Below are positions 62,695 through 64,000 of a stretch of 64,000 bases of DNA, in pieces. Numbering within the stretch: the first letter of the stretch is position 1; every line of letters begins with the position of its first letter. Position numbers and translations under genes: made by a program. Source of the stretch: Phalacrocorax aristotelis (taxonomy: Eukaryota > Chordata > Aves > Suliformes > Phalacrocoracidae); assembly GCF_949628215.1 (NCBI RefSeq), contig NC_134281.1:40594512-40658511 (forward strand), written 5' to 3'. Below the pieces are notes generated by a model. That model was not told where the DNA came from. It saw nothing but the letters and a program-made list of their open reading frames with translations, and did not search any database.

Positions 62695-63912
62695 TTGTGC
62701 CCTTCTCTTTCCATTTTCTCCAGTAGCCAGTCCATATTTACCAGATGCATCCATGCACCCATGTAAAGGATAAATATTTCTTTCGACCCCCACGAAATCA
62801 GTGGGACCATTGCCACTGATGAAGCACGCGTGCATAGTGAGAACAATGCAATGATTCACCCCTGCACCGCTGTGTGCTGAGAGCTGCTGAACAGGAGGGG
62901 AGCTGTGCTCCTCTGGCCACAGATATATTTGCAGGTATTCACCCTGGAGTGAGTTCACAGGGCTGGAAATTCAACCAACAGATACCTGAAGTGTAAGACC
63001 AGGCTTTCAGCATTGTTTTCTGACAAGACGAGCATTTTCACCCATTGGGTTTTTCAGGTAGTTCAGGTGATACAGGCAGTGTGAGTCTCAGGATGTGGAC
63101 GTTGAAAAAAATACCTTCCCCATCTCACATTTGGGCTGCTGATAATATGTGGCTGCTTTTTTACAATTTCCTTCCTGCACAGGCAGCAATCACTAATTTT
63201 AGACTCACTTACATGCAAAAGTCATATTTCTGGCTTGGAAACAGTTTACTGCTTCTAAAGAAGAATCCTACCCCACCTTGCCAGGTAATTACTACTACTC
63301 TGTAAATTTAAGGAACAGATCTCTTGGGTTGTTAAAAAAGAAACATGTACAGCGCACAACAATGTTGGTTTGAAGGTATCCAGGAGTAACCAACAAAATC
63401 GATCCAATTGTCTAACAGCTGTCAGAGAAATGCATAGGGTGCCTACCAAAAATTGAAAAAAAAAAGATTATAATCTACAGGATTAGCAGTTCTACTGCAA
63501 AAAGGGATTTCTTAATAATAAAGTAGATAACTTTAGATAGGTAATGATATATAGGTTAGCATTTACATTAGCTTTGTAACCTCTAAATCTTAAAAAAAGT
63601 TGTCAAGTCTTGCTTTAACTATTTTACAGATTTTGATTTGGTAATGCAGAGTCAGACAATCCTTTTGCCTTTTAATGTGCGGGTGTTAACGTCATTCAAG
63701 CAAGACACATTCCCTGCAAATATACCCTGCAGTATGCACGGCCAGCTCAGTCACCCAGCGCCCTATAAGCTACATAGGCTCCTCAGTGAGCAGAAATCTC
63801 ATGTATGAGTATATAGTTCAGAGGCTGTTTGTGCTCCTTGTTGTAAATGGAGACTCAAAGCTGTTTGCAAATATGATGGGATTCTTGCGAGCACACCAAG
63901 TTGCTAGCAGGA

Positions 63913-63957
63913 TATATAAGGCCCTAGTCCCTCCCGTTAGCGATGACAGGAGCCATG
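63913..63957 (+). promoter_or_regulatory. TATA-type promoter candidate at right edge
   Basis: TATATAAG at 63913-63920 is followed about 30 bases later by ATG codons at 63943 and 63955; the second opens MCSLLFWLDTRWGRH to the window end. Upstream is TGTTTGCAAATA (63859-63870, forkhead- or octamer-like). A short hydrophobic start could be a signal peptide. The gene, if any, is cut by the window edge. Confidence 0.25.
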
Positions 63958-64000
63958 TGCTCTTTGCTCTTTTGGCTGGATACAAGGTGGGGAAGGCACC

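Larger units (their letters stand above)
55700..63900. other. Region right of IL12RB2 with little recognisable content
   Basis: This is AT-rich anonymous DNA with no exon of IL23R, the expected neighbour. It holds one short protein-like frame on the minus strand (59935-60153), an AT-rich tract near 61.0-61.1 kb and the microsatellite near 62.65 kb. I could not support any other gene. Confidence 0.55.

Overview
This is vertebrate nuclear DNA and almost certainly a bird. The genes are split by introns with GT/AG sites, two CpG-island promoters are present, and a 3'-terminal CR1 LINE at about 43.2-43.9 kb carries the avian CR1 end (ATGATTCTATGATTCT). Codon use, gene content and gene order match the region of human 1p31.3 that holds SERBP1 and IL12RB2.

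Layout. (1) 1-8.9 kb: intergenic DNA with no gene I can support; by synteny the next gene to the left should be GADD45A, but none of it is visible. (2) 8.9-10.3 kb: CpG island and promoter of SERBP1. (3) 9.49-25.85 kb, + strand: SERBP1, eight coding exons all joined in phase, giving 415 residues, followed by a 3'UTR to about 28.16 kb. Introns hold two in-frame candidate cassette exons, one candidate frame-shifting exon and a strong RNA hairpin. (4) 28.2-33.6 kb: spacer between the two convergent genes. (5) 33.72-52.32 kb, - strand: IL12RB2, fifteen coding exons, 840 residues, plus a probable non-coding first exon in a second CpG island at about 55.3-55.7 kb. Intron 1 holds a GC-rich 20-21 bp minisatellite of about 18 copies. 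(6) 55.7-64 kb: mostly empty, with one short protein-like reading frame, microsatellites, a CR1 scrap and a TATA-type promoter-like sequence at the right edge. IL23R, which lies next to IL12RB2 in mammals, is not recognisable in this stretch.

The two genes are not a functional operon. SERBP1 is a ubiquitous RNA- and ribosome-binding protein, while IL12RB2 is the signalling chain of the IL-12 receptor on lymphocytes. They share only conserved convergent synteny.

Points most worth a second look: an in-frame 54-bp duplication at the start of IL12RB2 exon 3 that also duplicates the 3' splice site; a 22-bp intronic SERBP1 hairpin whose three imperfections are all G-U pairs on the sense strand; phase-0 candidate cassette exons in SERBP1; the intron-1 minisatellite; and a degenerate WSXWS box (WSNWH) in IL12RB2. 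All coordinates come from reading splice sites by eye and comparing with remembered human proteins; nothing was computed or searched.
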